Of a stretch of DNA of 64,000 bases, positions 21,053 to 31,559 are shown one piece after another. The notes beneath the pieces were generated by a model. The model had not been told where the DNA came from. It searched no databases and worked only from the letters and a program-made list of their open reading frames with translations. How positions within the stretch are numbered: the first letter of the stretch is position 1; every line of letters begins with the position of its first letter. The position numbers and the translations under genes are program-made. The stretch is from Notospermus geniculatus (Eukaryota; Nemertea; Pilidiophora; Heteronemertea; Lineidae), in contig NMRB01000181.1 in assembly GCA_002633025.1 (NCBI GenBank), forward strand, positions 302,852 to 366,851, written 5' to 3'.

Positions 21053-21125
21053 AATCTGATTTCTGCTAAGATCTTTAGGAGATGGTCGAAAACTGGACCG
21101 GGTGTCCCGTTATTTCTGGGCCATG
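21053..21125 (+). repeat. Repeat shared with 57053-57125; empty site of a MITE
   Basis: Nearly identical to 57053-57125 (GATTTCTGCTAAGATCTTTA and onward). The preceding bases TTGGCACGCTAAATC are continuous here, whereas at 56.7-57.1 kb the matching spot (GGCACGCAAAATC) is split by a MITE. Confidence 0.88.
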
Positions 21126-21327
21126 TCTATAGCAGGGCGTTTGCAATTCTCTTGCTCGTTGCATGGGGGCGTTTTGTTCGGAGACGTCAGCTTTAATGAT
21201 AGCTTCACCTCTAACTACCTTGACACTACTGACGTCCATTGCAAAGTAATTGACCATTGACCTCTTCACCAGCCGAGTGGCTCTGATATCAGACCCCATC
21301 ACTGCCAATAAACCGTCATATACTCAC

Positions 21328-21627
21328 CAACTTCTGATACATCCGAGCTCCTGGGTATTCACATGCTTCCTCTTTTTCCATACACGTCCCTTTCTTTTTA
21401 TTCAACTGACAGACAAATACTGTGTCATCGTGGAAAAAGTTAATTGTTGAACAGTCCTCGTGCAAACACTTGGCGGCACATAAGATGGACGAGCGTGTTC
21501 CCGCGTGCACGGAATCTGGTTTTAGAATACTCCAACTGTATACAACTTTTTTGAAGTACTCTGCAACGATTCTGCTACGGATATTCGAACCCAGCATGTT
21601 TGCAGTCCTTCTTCCAAAAATATTCAA
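21328..21627 (-). CDS. PAN/Apple-like 5' exon, cluster A
   Basis: About 100 residues ending at a canonical donor (CAGAAGTTG|GTGAGT, phase 0). The core CAAKCLHEDCSTINF..VCQLNKKKGTCMEK..ARMYQK is clearly paralogous to cluster B (CATLCCQLKCTTF..ICQMSEKKGTCMEK..ARMYQR). Such Cys-rich modules bind proteins or sugars outside the cell. The start used is the first in-frame Met (21627), and an upstream signal-peptide exon may exist. The next matching acceptors on this strand are those of A2 and A1, so this exon probably encodes the N-terminal part of one or both. Confidence 0.7.
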
Positions 21628-21644
21628 TATTTGCCATATATAGA

Positions 21645-22101
21645 CACCTTTCGAAAGTCGGGCATTTCGGCGCTGACGGTAAAAACAAATGCGAAATGCA
21701 TCAAGCAGGTTACGTTTTGCCAGAAATTGCAGAAATAACTGCCAGAAACGCTTGAAATTTGGCAGACAATGTTAGGAAGGCCAAATCATTGAGAAATGGG
21801 TGACAAAATTCGATGCCATGATTTCTGTATTTTTCTTCAACTGAACAATAAGAGGTTTAAGGTGTCTGTTAATCCAGCTACCGGGGTAGTGTTCAGGTGT
21901 AGAAAATCACCAATTTCTCGAAAAATTTATCGATGACACCCGATTTTTTTGTCACAGTTCTCGGTGGATTGACCATCACCACATGTCTCCCAAATTTCCT
22001 GCGTTTTCGGCACAGTTATTTCTGCAATTTTTGGCAAAAATTAATGTATTTTCCCGTTTGTTTTTACCCTCAGCGCCGAAATGGCCGACTTTCGAAAGGT
22101 G
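21645..22101. mobile_element. MITE with about 125-bp inverted arms
   Basis: The ends CACCTTTCGAAAGTCGG are inverted, and the arms also share CATTTCGGCGCTGA and ATTGCAGAAATAACTG. It lies 18 bases upstream of the PAN exon start of cluster A. No target duplication was resolved. Confidence 0.82.
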
Positions 22102-22755
22102 CCTATTTGTCCTTCTCACGGACGACAAAATTTCTAAATTGTCCGAAGCTCAACTTCAGTTCAGTGCAGTTGGTCGCTGAGAGTGATTTCTCGATCCGCC
22201 GACGGGAATCTACTCCAGTCGGCCTGCCCGCACCTCCTCCGAAGTGCCCGCCTTCGCGTACTCGTTGAAGACTTTTATTTTGCGGCCGGTCGTTCGGAAT
22301 TGATGTGAATCCCGTGTGATTTCGGATCCGTCGCAAACGAAAGGACATCGTGACGACACTTACCGTTATTATTCCGTTATAATTCCATGAGCAAGTTCCA
22401 TAATACAGCCATGGCTGAATAATGATGCAAAGTACACTTTAGATTACTAGTGTGGCATACATATTCAGTCATGCATTTCACAATTTCACAATACCTATTG
22501 AACAACTTCACTGTAGGAAATTATTGTAATACTTTTACAGAAATTTCCTGCAATCATACAAATGAATCATACATTGGTAATGAATCATACATTGGTATGA
22601 TTCATGTTTTCCTGTATTGGTTGGAGTCAATTGAACATTCCATATAATGATGCTTTCTGAGAGCAGTATGAAAATATAATTTGGTCAGCCTCCAATCAAA
22701 TCTCTGTTAACATTTCTTTACAGACCCAGTCCCTGAGACTCTGCTGCAGGAATTT

Positions 22756-23045
22756 CAGGCCCGTAGCTAGCATAGGGACAGGGGGGGGCAAATGCCCCCC
22801 CAGGCCAGTTGTTCAAAAAAAATTTTTTTTCAGCAAAATCAAATGGGATAAAAGATCAGTATTGTTCGTGTCTCAGAACGCAGGAAATTGACCTCAAATT
22901 GCATCTCAGAGCTTCTAATTTTCAAAATTTTTCTGGGGAGGCCCCCAGACCCCCCGCAAAACAGACCCCTTCCCCGCTGCCCACGTTCATAGAGCTCATC
23001 TGCTTAAAATGCCCCCCTACCGAAAAAAAGCTAGCTACGGCCCTG
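22756..23045. mobile_element. MITE, CAGG...CCTG ends, 5-bp target duplication
   Basis: 290 bp. The ends CAGGCCCGTAGCTAG and CTAGCTACGGCCCTG are flanked by AATTT on both sides (22751-22755 and 23046-23050). The inner part has CCCCCCAGGCC and CTGGGGAGGCCCCC, as in the element at 30063. The 5-bp duplication and CAGG ends suggest a hAT-like group, which is inference. Confidence 0.82.
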
Positions 23046-23237
23046 AATTTTCTATGAAATCCTCTGTTATTTCTAACAGTGTACAGCTCGGTTATTTTTT
23101 CAAACAAATCACGGGACCTCCACGTTTTCTGTGCTATGTAGTTTATAGGACGATTCTATCTATTAATGAAATGTCCACGGACCATATACTCACTGTGTGA
23201 TGTACCGGAGGAACGGAACGAATGAAAAAAATGTTAA

Positions 23238-23618
23238 AGCGAATGGCTCGCGGGGTTTGTTGTGACGCCATGACAGTTGGTCATCGATATCAAGCAGCAT
23301 TTTGAGAAAAAGGCAAAAGAAGGATTTTAGTTTAATGGGAAATGCATTAGACAGCCAAACTTCGGAGGCGCATTCTGCAAAATCTGCCGCTTCAAAATCA
23401 ATGGGGATAGTACAAAATGTACATCTTGACCTACTGAATTTGAAAACGTCATTAACCCATTTTAACAAATTTTTACTGGAACCTCGTCCCCAGTGTTTAC
23501 ATTCGCATATTTGCACAGGTGTTGCATATGGCTGGGGCATGGCTTTGCCTGGAGGCTAGATTCACTCTCTATGGAAGGTACCACCAAAAATGTAAACAAA
23601 CCCCGCGAGCCATTCGCT
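23238..23618. mobile_element. MITE with TTAA target duplication (copy 2)
   Basis: 381 bp flanked by TTAA at 23234-23237 and 23619-23622. The perfect inverted ends start AGCGAATGGCTCGCGGGG. It is the same kind of element as 14390-14567. Confidence 0.85.
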
Positions 23619-24857
23619 TTAAGTTGAAAAATGTTGCAGGGCAGCATATCATGGTCACAATTTGGCATGTAGCGGGTATATACACACCTGCTGAGAAGAT
23701 TCTATTTTCTGATTTTATCCTCCGCCGCCATCTTCCTTGATTTGAAACCCTGTTCAGTGGCATTTTAAGTTGAAAAAACGGGTATTCAGTCGAAAAACAA
23801 CAGAGCATCTGGGGATTCCCCATGAAAAATTATTCATGTGGGGTGGAATTAATCTGTTGGACCGCCTACAAGCCTGTATTCGATACTTCTCCAAACATCA
23901 GTAAACCCTCATTTTGATTAGCTGGGTCATTCGCCCGTCATATGTTCTTGAAAATCTTAACTGGCAGTGCTGACGTGGACTAGTCCGTTGTTGAGAGGGT
24001 GTGTTCGCAGAAAAATCCAGGCTATCCACTAGCTTGATTTTAAGGATCTCCCACCGAAAAGTCGAAAAACAACATACTGCATGTATGAAGTCGTTCGGAA
24101 CCCATGAGGAAAACCATTATTTGTGGGGCGGATGCATTCCTATCGTGACGCCCGCCCGCGAAAATCGCAAACACCACTATGGTTATAATGGGCGAGTCCA
24201 TCGATGCCACTTACTTTGCTCTTACTTCAGAATTACATGACGTCAGTGATCTTAGAATAGAACAACTCCGGCAAGAAACTTCGGGAATCTGCTACTTCAA
24301 TCGACCGTGCACCCCCTAATGTTGGGAACACTGTAAAAAATCTTCCGCTCCAATGGGGACAAATATATTGATTTCCCCATGGGTTAAGCATAAACCTAGA
24401 CATAGGTCAGTTGGACGCGAAAGCTGCTCATGGGTGCCAACACCCCACCGGTAGCAATTCGTAGATGGGCCAAAGTGACTTATGGAACCGGCCCTTATGG
24501 GTTAGTGCAACCTAAGGACCTACTCATTTCATACCCGAAGAACAAATATTCTGGGTACCATGAACCCATTTAAGGAAACCCATGGCAAACGGGTCCAGTC
24601 AGGGGACAAGGAAGGAACCCATTCCCATGGGTTTTTCGAGTGTATTAGTTTTTACACTGAAGAGAGACATCCAATCTTCTTTGGAGTGATTGCAAGTTCC
24701 TGAACTATCTCTAGTCAAGATCAGCGAAACATGGTCTACTGGAATATTACCCTTACTCTACAATAATCTGTACCTCGTGGAAGGAAGAGTTTTTATTCAA
24801 ATCGGCCGTGCTCTACAGAATCTTGGGGAGAGACACGTCCGATTACCTTTGACTTGT
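23619..24857. other. No supported gene
   Basis: Short frames and scattered CCCATGGGT words. No exon with convincing splice sites was found. Confidence 0.4.
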
Positions 24858-25806
24858 TAGCCCTTTTTACACACACAAAAGTTAAAGTTTGGGTTTATAG
24901 TCCGATACGGTAGGGGTGTCATCCGACACTATACACTTTAACCCAGGACTATACTGAAACCTTCCAGTAGAACTCAGATGAGCTGCTCATACCGCGCTAC
25001 ATATAGACATTTCCGACCGGTACCCATTTATACACCTGGGTGGAGAGAGTCCAGTAAGGCAGAGAGACTTGCCTAAAGTCTCACGCCCAGTGGGACTCGA
25101 ACCCGGGACCCTCTGACCGCGAGTCAGAGACCCGAACCACACCACCGTGGCTCCCGTTTTTACACGGTGCGGTTTCGAGGAAACCTACCTCCACCCTCCT
25201 CGGGCTGGCTTAGTTCAGGATGGATCGCTTTTACACGGCCTCGGTCCTTCGAATGCGTGCCACTAGATGGCACCTGTCAACATTTACAGTTGTCGTAGGT
25301 ACAAAGCAGTGAGTTAATAAATCAGATGATAACGTTAACTTTACGACAACGTTATTTTTCAAACTGCGAATTCACCAGATTATATATTGTATTATCGGTA
25401 CAAAAATAACGTTGTCGTAAAGTTAAAGTTTGTCGTTTGATTTCTTAAACCTCCTAACATATCGGAAATAATCAGTAAAAATCGATAAACTATACTTCCA
25501 ACAGGATGAGCAGTGCTCGAGAAATCTGGCGCGTGATTACTTCACAGGTACGTACAGCAAGTACGCGAGTGATGTCACTCAGGTAGCGCGCTCAATCCCC
25601 CGAGGTCGGTTCGCTTTTACACGAGCGAATAATGGGCCTGTACCTGCCTGCACCGACCTCCACCTTCCCGATACTCACGCGGCGAACTGAACCTGCCCGA
25701 GGAAGGTGGAGGTCTTTGTTTCGCTTTTACACAAGGGGAAATTAACGAACCCTCCCCGATCCAGTCTCGATCCGGGACACACCCGCGCCGTGTGAAAAGG
25801 CCTATT
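24858..25806. mobile_element. CCTTTTTACACGG MITE, copy 1, split by a SINE
   Basis: The left end (GCCCTTTTTACAC) is at 24860 and the right end (GTGTGAAAAGGCC) near 25805. The internal blocks GAGGAAACCTACCTCCACCC and TTCAGGATGGAT match copy 2 at 59295-60454. A SINE interrupts the left terminus. Confidence 0.78.
24873..25156 (-). mobile_element. tRNA-derived SINE with 9-bp target duplication
   Basis: Minus strand. The head GGGAGCCACGGTGGTG, A-box TGGTGTGGTTCGG and perfect B-box GGTTCGAGTCC are followed by a body with TCTCTCCACCCAGG and TGTATAAATGGGTACCGG. TTTTTACAC flanks it exactly (24864-24872 and 25157-25165). The tRNA T-stem is imperfect, so this is a retroposed SINE and not a tRNA gene. 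It landed within the terminal repeat of the surrounding MITE. Confidence 0.88.
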
Positions 25807-26393
25807 GAAGTTTCTCGTTCGTAATCCTTCTGCCAGAGCCTGTGTGAAACACAGAACATATTCCAATCATTCAATTCAACTGTGTTGTCAATGGCAATCT
25901 CATTTATCTTTGGGGAAAATAACAAATATATTTGTACTGTACCGGTAAGTCATTTGTTGTTAATCAAAACAATGACCGAACAATTTTTTCCCTAAAAACC
26001 ATTTGTTAGTTTTGAATACGACTATTCTTGTGCGCATCTCCTGGATATAATTTGCAAGTCTGCAAAATAGGGTGGTCAAAAAACTCCTCTGCTGTAATAC
26101 CTCCAATATCCAGAGCCCGTGTTCATAAAACTCCCCAAGTGATATAAACGGCGAGGTGGGGCTATTTTGGCGCCTTAGTGGGGTGCCTATAATGTCATAT
26201 TCATAAAACATATTAGCGTCGATCGGGGGCCTTATGTCCCCTAGATATACACTCTTAGCATAAAAGGTTCCAAGAGGGTTCTTTGGCCTGTCATAGAACA
26301 TTCTACTACTAAAAGGTTCTATCGGGAACCGTAAGAAATACAGTTTTATGACAAAGCGGTGTACTGTACATTCAAAATGGACACGCCAAAAGG

Positions 26394-26476
26394 CTTCCTC
26401 GCTATAACGTACACCTCGCTATAACGTACAGTTTGCGTGGCCCCCCGACGTGTACATGCACGTTATAGCGAGGGTT
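26394..26476. repeat. Small foldback, CTCGCTATAACGTAC
   Basis: Two direct copies of CCTCGCTATAACGTACA are followed by an inverted ACGTTATAGCGAGG about 30 bases on. Confidence 0.75.
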
Positions 26477-26530
26477 TACTGTACACAAAAGAGATAAATG
26501 TGGTAACGTAATACATGTACCGGAACAGGC

Positions 26531-26777
26531 ATAGCCCTTGTTACACTACATAAAAAAACCCGTGTCGAACCCGGTTTTTTTCTGTCAACACCTGTTAAAA
26601 ACGCGGTGTAATAATCCCCTCCGAGCTCGAACGGTTTTTGGAGGGCTTAATTTAGGTCCCCGTCACAAAATTTGAGTAGTGTTGACGGGCACTGGGCCTC
26701 AGGAGGGATTTTTCAGAGCCGGGCTAGACCCGGGTGTCAAAAAACCCGGGATTTCTATGTAGTGTAACCACGGCTAT
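26531..26777. mobile_element. TTACACTACATA MITE, copy 1
   Basis: 247 bp. The ends ATAGCCCTTGTTACACTACA and, reversed, ATAGCCGTGGTTACACTACA are inverted repeats. The interior has CCCGGG-rich runs and GGTTTTTGGAGGGCTTAATT, shared with the copy at 60662-61126. Confidence 0.85.
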
Positions 26778-26862
26778 TGACTGATGTTTATCTACACCAT
26801 ATATCTTGAATAGGCCCTACTTATTTCGAGTACTACCGCACCAATTTTGACATGGTGTTTGC

Positions 26863-26892
26863 ATATCATCATCATCATCATCATCATCATAA
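26863..26892. repeat. TCA microsatellite
   Basis: About nine TCA units in a row. Confidence 0.95.
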
Positions 26893-27233
26893 TTGGCAGC
26901 TATATAACCCGCGACGGTTTTCAGCTGATCATATCGCGTTAACAATTGCGGTCACGTCTATTGCGCAGGGTAGCATGTGACGCAGAAACTAAAGTCCATT
27001 ATAATGTTATATAGGGAACTCCGTGGAGTTCTTAGGTGTAGCCCCCAGACATAAGACGGGAACCAGTGAACAGACCATGCTGGGGCGCCATGTAATGTCT
27101 AATCAACTCGACTTTTTCATAGATCAACCAGAATGCGAAGAAGCTACATTTGAAATTTATTTGGAGCATTACCATTTCATTAAATCAGACTTGCCTACCC
27201 CATTTTCAATTTTGGGGGAAGATGTTTTCCAAA

Positions 27234-27325
27234 AATGTGTACAATCGCATATTTTGGTGTACAATTACGAGCAAAGTTCCCTAAAAAAGTGTACAATTGC
27301 ACATTTTGGTGTACACAATTGCAAA
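27234..27325. repeat. Two-copy short tandem repeat
   Basis: GTGTACAAT(C/T)GCA(T/C)ATTTTGGTGTACA occurs twice, about 60 bases apart. Confidence 0.7.
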
Positions 27326-27684
27326 CCCATGATTCAAGCCTTTCAATCAACAGGAACCCACTGGTTCAGTCTGCACTTGTTTCTAAAGCATGCTGCCTTA
27401 GAACAAGGTATCTGTGGAAATGAACCCACAGAGACCTCACAACAAGGCAAGGACATCTAGCCCACTACCCCTTTAAGTGACCTCACAGACTGTCCCTTAA
27501 ACTCAACAGCTGACGTGTCAGGCCAGTCTGACCAATGAGCAAGTGCATGACGTTTTTTTGCCCATTACTCGACTCTGGCAGAAATTCGACCAGCCTGGAC
27601 AATGCTATGACACTTCAAACATTTGCTGAGTAAACACTAAGCTCAGGGTGTGAAGGCTCTTGAAACATTCACTTTACCTCCCTC

Positions 27685-28103
27685 AGCTCTCAGTTGGTCG
27701 AGGTCTTGTGTTATCCCAATCGGCTAATTAAAGCTAACAAGATTAAAATACCAGAGAAGATTTACTCAAGCTTTGGTTTTTGCACACAGTGTATTGTGTA
27801 TCACCCCAGCATGAACTAAACACAGTTCTACTTGTACTGGCTGTATTCAGTTCAGCTTGTCCTAGTAAAGGTGAACTCAACTCCAAAGCATGTGGTGGAA
27901 GAAAAAAGATGTTTTTGAAGACCAAAATTTTGGCAGAAATAGTAAGAGTTAAAATGCATTAAATAACCTTACTGTATCAACGAATTTCTCTGAAACTTCG
28001 TCAGGTTATTCCTTACACTTTGGAGAATATGGATATCTGTGCAGTTTTGATAGGAAATGCCCCTTTTATCAGAATTGGAGGAGTTTAATGAACACAATTT
28101 TCA
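27685..28103. repeat. Left flank of gap, matches 28851-29273
   Basis: About 420 bases nearly identical to the right flank of the long gap, including AACAAGATTAAAATACCAGA and CTGTATCAACGAATTTCTCT. Confidence 0.85.
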
Positions 28104-28850
28104 NNNNNNNNNNNNNNNNNNNNNNNNNNNNNNNNNNNNNNNNNNNNNNNNNNNNNNNNNNNNNNNNNNNNNNNNNNNNNNNNNNNNNNNNNNNNNNNNN
28201 NNNNNNNNNNNNNNNNNNNNNNNNNNNNNNNNNNNNNNNNNNNNNNNNNNNNNNNNNNNNNNNNNNNNNNNNNNNNNNNNNNNNNNNNNNNNNNNNNNNN
28301 NNNNNNNNNNNNNNNNNNNNNNNNNNNNNNNNNNNNNNNNNNNNNNNNNNNNNNNNNNNNNNNNNNNNNNNNNNNNNNNNNNNNNNNNNNNNNNNNNNNN
28401 NNNNNNNNNNNNNNNNNNNNNNNNNNNNNNNNNNNNNNNNNNNNNNNNNNNNNNNNNNNNNNNNNNNNNNNNNNNNNNNNNNNNNNNNNNNNNNNNNNNN
28501 NNNNNNNNNNNNNNNNNNNNNNNNNNNNNNNNNNNNNNNNNNNNNNNNNNNNNNNNNNNNNNNNNNNNNNNNNNNNNNNNNNNNNNNNNNNNNNNNNNNN
28601 NNNNNNNNNNNNNNNNNNNNNNNNNNNNNNNNNNNNNNNNNNNNNNNNNNNNNNNNNNNNNNNNNNNNNNNNNNNNNNNNNNNNNNNNNNNNNNNNNNNN
28701 NNNNNNNNNNNNNNNNNNNNNNNNNNNNNNNNNNNNNNNNNNNNNNNNNNNNNNNNNNNNNNNNNNNNNNNNNNNNNNNNNNNNNNNNNNNNNNNNNNNN
28801 NNNNNNNNNNNNNNNNNNNNNNNNNNNNNNNNNNNNNNNNNNNNNNNNNN
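28104..28850. other. Assembly gap (747 N)
   Basis: Unknown sequence. Its two flanks are copies of each other, so the gap lies inside or between repeated units. Confidence 0.99.
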
Positions 28851-29149
28851 ACTCTTAGTTGGTCGAGGTCTTGTGTTAACCCAACCGGCTAATTAAAGCT
28901 AACAAGATTAAAATACCAGAGAATATTTACTCAAGCCTTGGTTTTTGCACACAGTGTATTGTGTATCACCCCAGCATGAACTAAACAGAGTTCTACTTGT
29001 ACTAGCTATATTCAGTTCAGCTTGTCCTAGTAAAGTTGAACTCAACTCCAAAGCTTGTGGTGGAAGGAAAAAGATGTTTTTGAAGACCAAAATTTTGGCA
29101 GAAATAGTAAGAGTTAAAATGCATTAAATAACCTTACTGTATCAACGAA

Positions 29150-29900
29150 TTTCTCTGAAACTTCGTCAGTTTATTCCTTACACTTTGGAGAATACGGATA
29201 TCTGTGCAGTTTTGATAGGAAATGCCCCTTTTATCAGAATTGGAGGAGTTTAATGAACACAATTTTCACAAAAATTCAAAATTAAATATCCCCTAAAAAC
29301 CTTAATGTATTGGCCAATTTCAGTGAAACTTTGGCAGATTAATCCTTACATTTCACAAAACATGGATATCTGTGCAGTTTTGATGTAAAAAGCCCCTTTT
29401 ATCAGAATTGGAGGACTTTAATGAACACACACATATCACATAAAATTCAAGATTAAATTTCCTCTTAAAACCTTACAGTATTGTCTAATTTCCCTGAAAC
29501 TTCGTCAAGTTAATCCTTACATTTCACAAAATATGGATATCTGTGCATGCAGTTTGGATGGAAATGCCCCTTTTATCAGAATTCGAGGAGTTAATGAACA
29601 CAGTTTTCACATAAAATTCAAAATTAAATAGCCCCTAAAAGCCTTAATGTATCGGCCAATTTCAGTGGAACTTTGGCAGGTTAACCCTTACATTTCACAA
29701 AACACGGATATCTGTGCAGTTTTGATGTATAAATGCCCCTTTAAACAGAATTGGAAGAGTTTAGTGAACACACATTTCACATAAAATTCACGAATAAATT
29801 TCCCTTAATAACCTTACTGTATTGCCTTATTTGTCTGAAACTTTGTCTAGGTTATTCCTTACATTTCTCAGAATATAGAAAAATACCCCTTTACCATTTT
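29150..29900. repeat. Tandem repeat, period about 170 bp
   Basis: The word GGATATCTGTGCA starts at 29196, 29364, 29535 and 29706. CCCCTTTTATCAGAATT and CTTACATTTCACAAAA recur with the same spacing. At least four diverged units are present, plus one before the gap near 28030. Confidence 0.85.
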
Positions 29901-30062
29901 CCTCAAATGCAACATCCGACAGGCTATCCCAGAGCACATTTTGTGTTCCGTCCTCAAAAGTACATGTATCATAAATCAACTTTTAGATAATCCATAGCCA
30001 TAGTGGAACAGCTACTGTGATTATATCGGCCACCTAGTCCATGTCGATCGTTTCTTGTTGTG

Positions 30063-30340
30063 CAGGGGCGGATCCAGGATTTTGGAATAAGGGTGGCCGG
30101 TCACCGTCAGCCACAGGCCGACGGAGTCGCAAGGCGAGTGCCGAAGGGCCGAAGCCGTGACGGGGGATCTGGGGGCCTCCCCCAGAAAATTTTGAATTCC
30201 AGGTGCGCTTAGATACGATTTCCAAGCATGGGGTGGTGATTTCCTCATCAATTTGCTCATTTTTTCGGAGTTTTTGACCCATTTTTTGTTGGTCTTCCAA
30301 AAATACGGGGGGCCGCGGCCCCCCTCTGGATCCGCGCCTG
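30063..30340. mobile_element. CAGGGGCGGATCCAG MITE, 5-bp target duplication
   Basis: 278 bp with ends CAGGGGCGGATCCAG and CTGGATCCGCGCCTG, flanked by TTGTG at 30058-30062 and 30341-30345. The interior CTCCCCCAGAAAATTTTGAA is typical of this widely distributed hAT-like type. Confidence 0.85.
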
Positions 30341-30847
30341 TTGTGTATCAGTGGCTTAGCAGTGAAACTTTCTGCCTGTCAACATATTCACTGATACCAG
30401 TAAGTGATTTTGTCTTCAAAACATGAAACTCGCAAAATTGCTAGCTGTAGAGCCCCAAAGTTTTTGCAAGCCACTTTGTAATGGTTTTCAACATGGTATT
30501 GATTTGCCCTCAGCAAACTCTATGGCAGCAAAACAAGCTTACAGTAATAAGCGAAGCACCTTACATTTGAAAAGTAAATAAAGAAGAACGCATTTTCTAC
30601 ATACAAATGTTTATTTAACAAAGACTACGAGTAATTTTTTTGAGAAATTCAATTGTACCATACATGTAAAATATCTCAAGCTTCCAAGGGAAGTAAAAGT
30701 ATTGACAAGACACCAGAAGTCTGGATAGCATAAATAAAGTATTTATAAAAGTAGAAGCTATCATTTACAATACAACAGACACTGGTATTTTCAAAGGCAG
30801 TCGAAATATTTACAAAACAATGATAACATACATGTATGTGCGCAAGA

Positions 30848-31480
30848 TTATTCATTCATTATGTACAGTTTTTTCGTGCACTTCATGACTGCCCCCCTGA
30901 TATTTCTCACGAGTCGGAAGTGCCCTTTGTCATTAAAATGAACGCCATCTCGGGCATGCAGGTCATCCTGCCATATACCTGTGTGGTGATAGTAGTTGAC
31001 CAATCCACAGTGAGGGAGCTGGTTCCTCATGATGCGGTTGGTGATATACACATTCTGATTGTAATCACCAGCTCCCTCTGGATACCTTTTTCTGGGAATA
31101 AGGGAGCAGATGTACACCACCTTTACACCATATTCATCTTGCAAGCTCCGGGCGATTCCTATGATCTTATCTGCAAGAACCTGTGGTGTAACTGGGGGAA
31201 CACTTGACAAATCATTACCCCCTATCTGTAGTACAACTACACCTGGCTTGTACGAATGCAAAAGTGTCCTTATTTCTGCCTTGCACATCATACGGTCAAC
31301 AGTGAGACCGCCAATCCCACAGAATCTCACTTCACAATCAGTGTATTTGATGCCCAAATTACTAAAATTCTGTGCGAAATTGCACTCCTGGAAATCTTTG
31401 TTACAAGGTGGGTTATGTACAAAATTCTTTAATCTGCGCACAAAACTATGTCCCAAAATTAGTACACGTGGACACTCCAT
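30848..31480 (-). CDS. SGNH/GDSL-type hydrolase-like protein
   Basis: 210 residues from the Met at 31480. I chose this start because it gives MECPRVLILGHSFVRRL, the usual beginning of the fold. Block I is GHSFVRRL (catalytic Ser), block II GIGGLTVD (Gly), block III QIGGNDLS (Asn), and block V RDGVHFNDKGH (Asp and His). Together these make the complete SGNH set of an esterase or lipase, so the fold is well supported. Such single-exon SGNH proteins with GHS.VRRL are common in invertebrate genomes and in ORF1 of some LINEs, so a transposon origin is possible. There is no signal peptide, so a cytosolic location is likely. AATAAA-like signals on the minus strand near 30610 could end the transcript. 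The substrate is unknown. A single N at 31537 lies upstream, in the 5' region. Confidence 0.82.
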   Translation of the reverse strand: MECPRVLILGHSFVRRLKNFVHNPPCNKDFQECNFAQNFSNLGIKYTDCEVRFCGIGGLTVDRMMCKAEIRTLLHSYKPGVVVLQIGGNDLSSVPPVTPQVLADKIIGIARSLQDEYGVKVVYICSLIPRKRYPEGAGDYNQNVYITNRIMRNQLPHCGLVNYYHHTGIWQDDLHARDGVHFNDKGHFRLVRNIRGAVMKCTKKLYIMNE

Positions 31481-31559
31481 CTCAGACACTATACAATAGT
31501 AACACACTCGATGACATACACTGCTGATGACACACNTGTCGCCGGGTCTATAAACCAAA

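Noticed and set aside
25069-25155. tRNA gene on the minus strand
   Set aside because: Good A and B boxes but a poor T-stem, plus a SINE body and target duplication, show it is a SINE head.
27023-27460. 145-codon plus-strand frame
   Set aside because: It includes a short tandem repeat, has no domain and no supporting splice or promoter signal.
28057-28896. Open frames running through the N gap
   Set aside because: Almost all codons are N. No coding evidence.
29150-29900. Regular repeats resembling an array such as CRISPR
   Set aside because: Units are about 170 bp and contiguous with no unique spacers. This is a eukaryotic tandem repeat.
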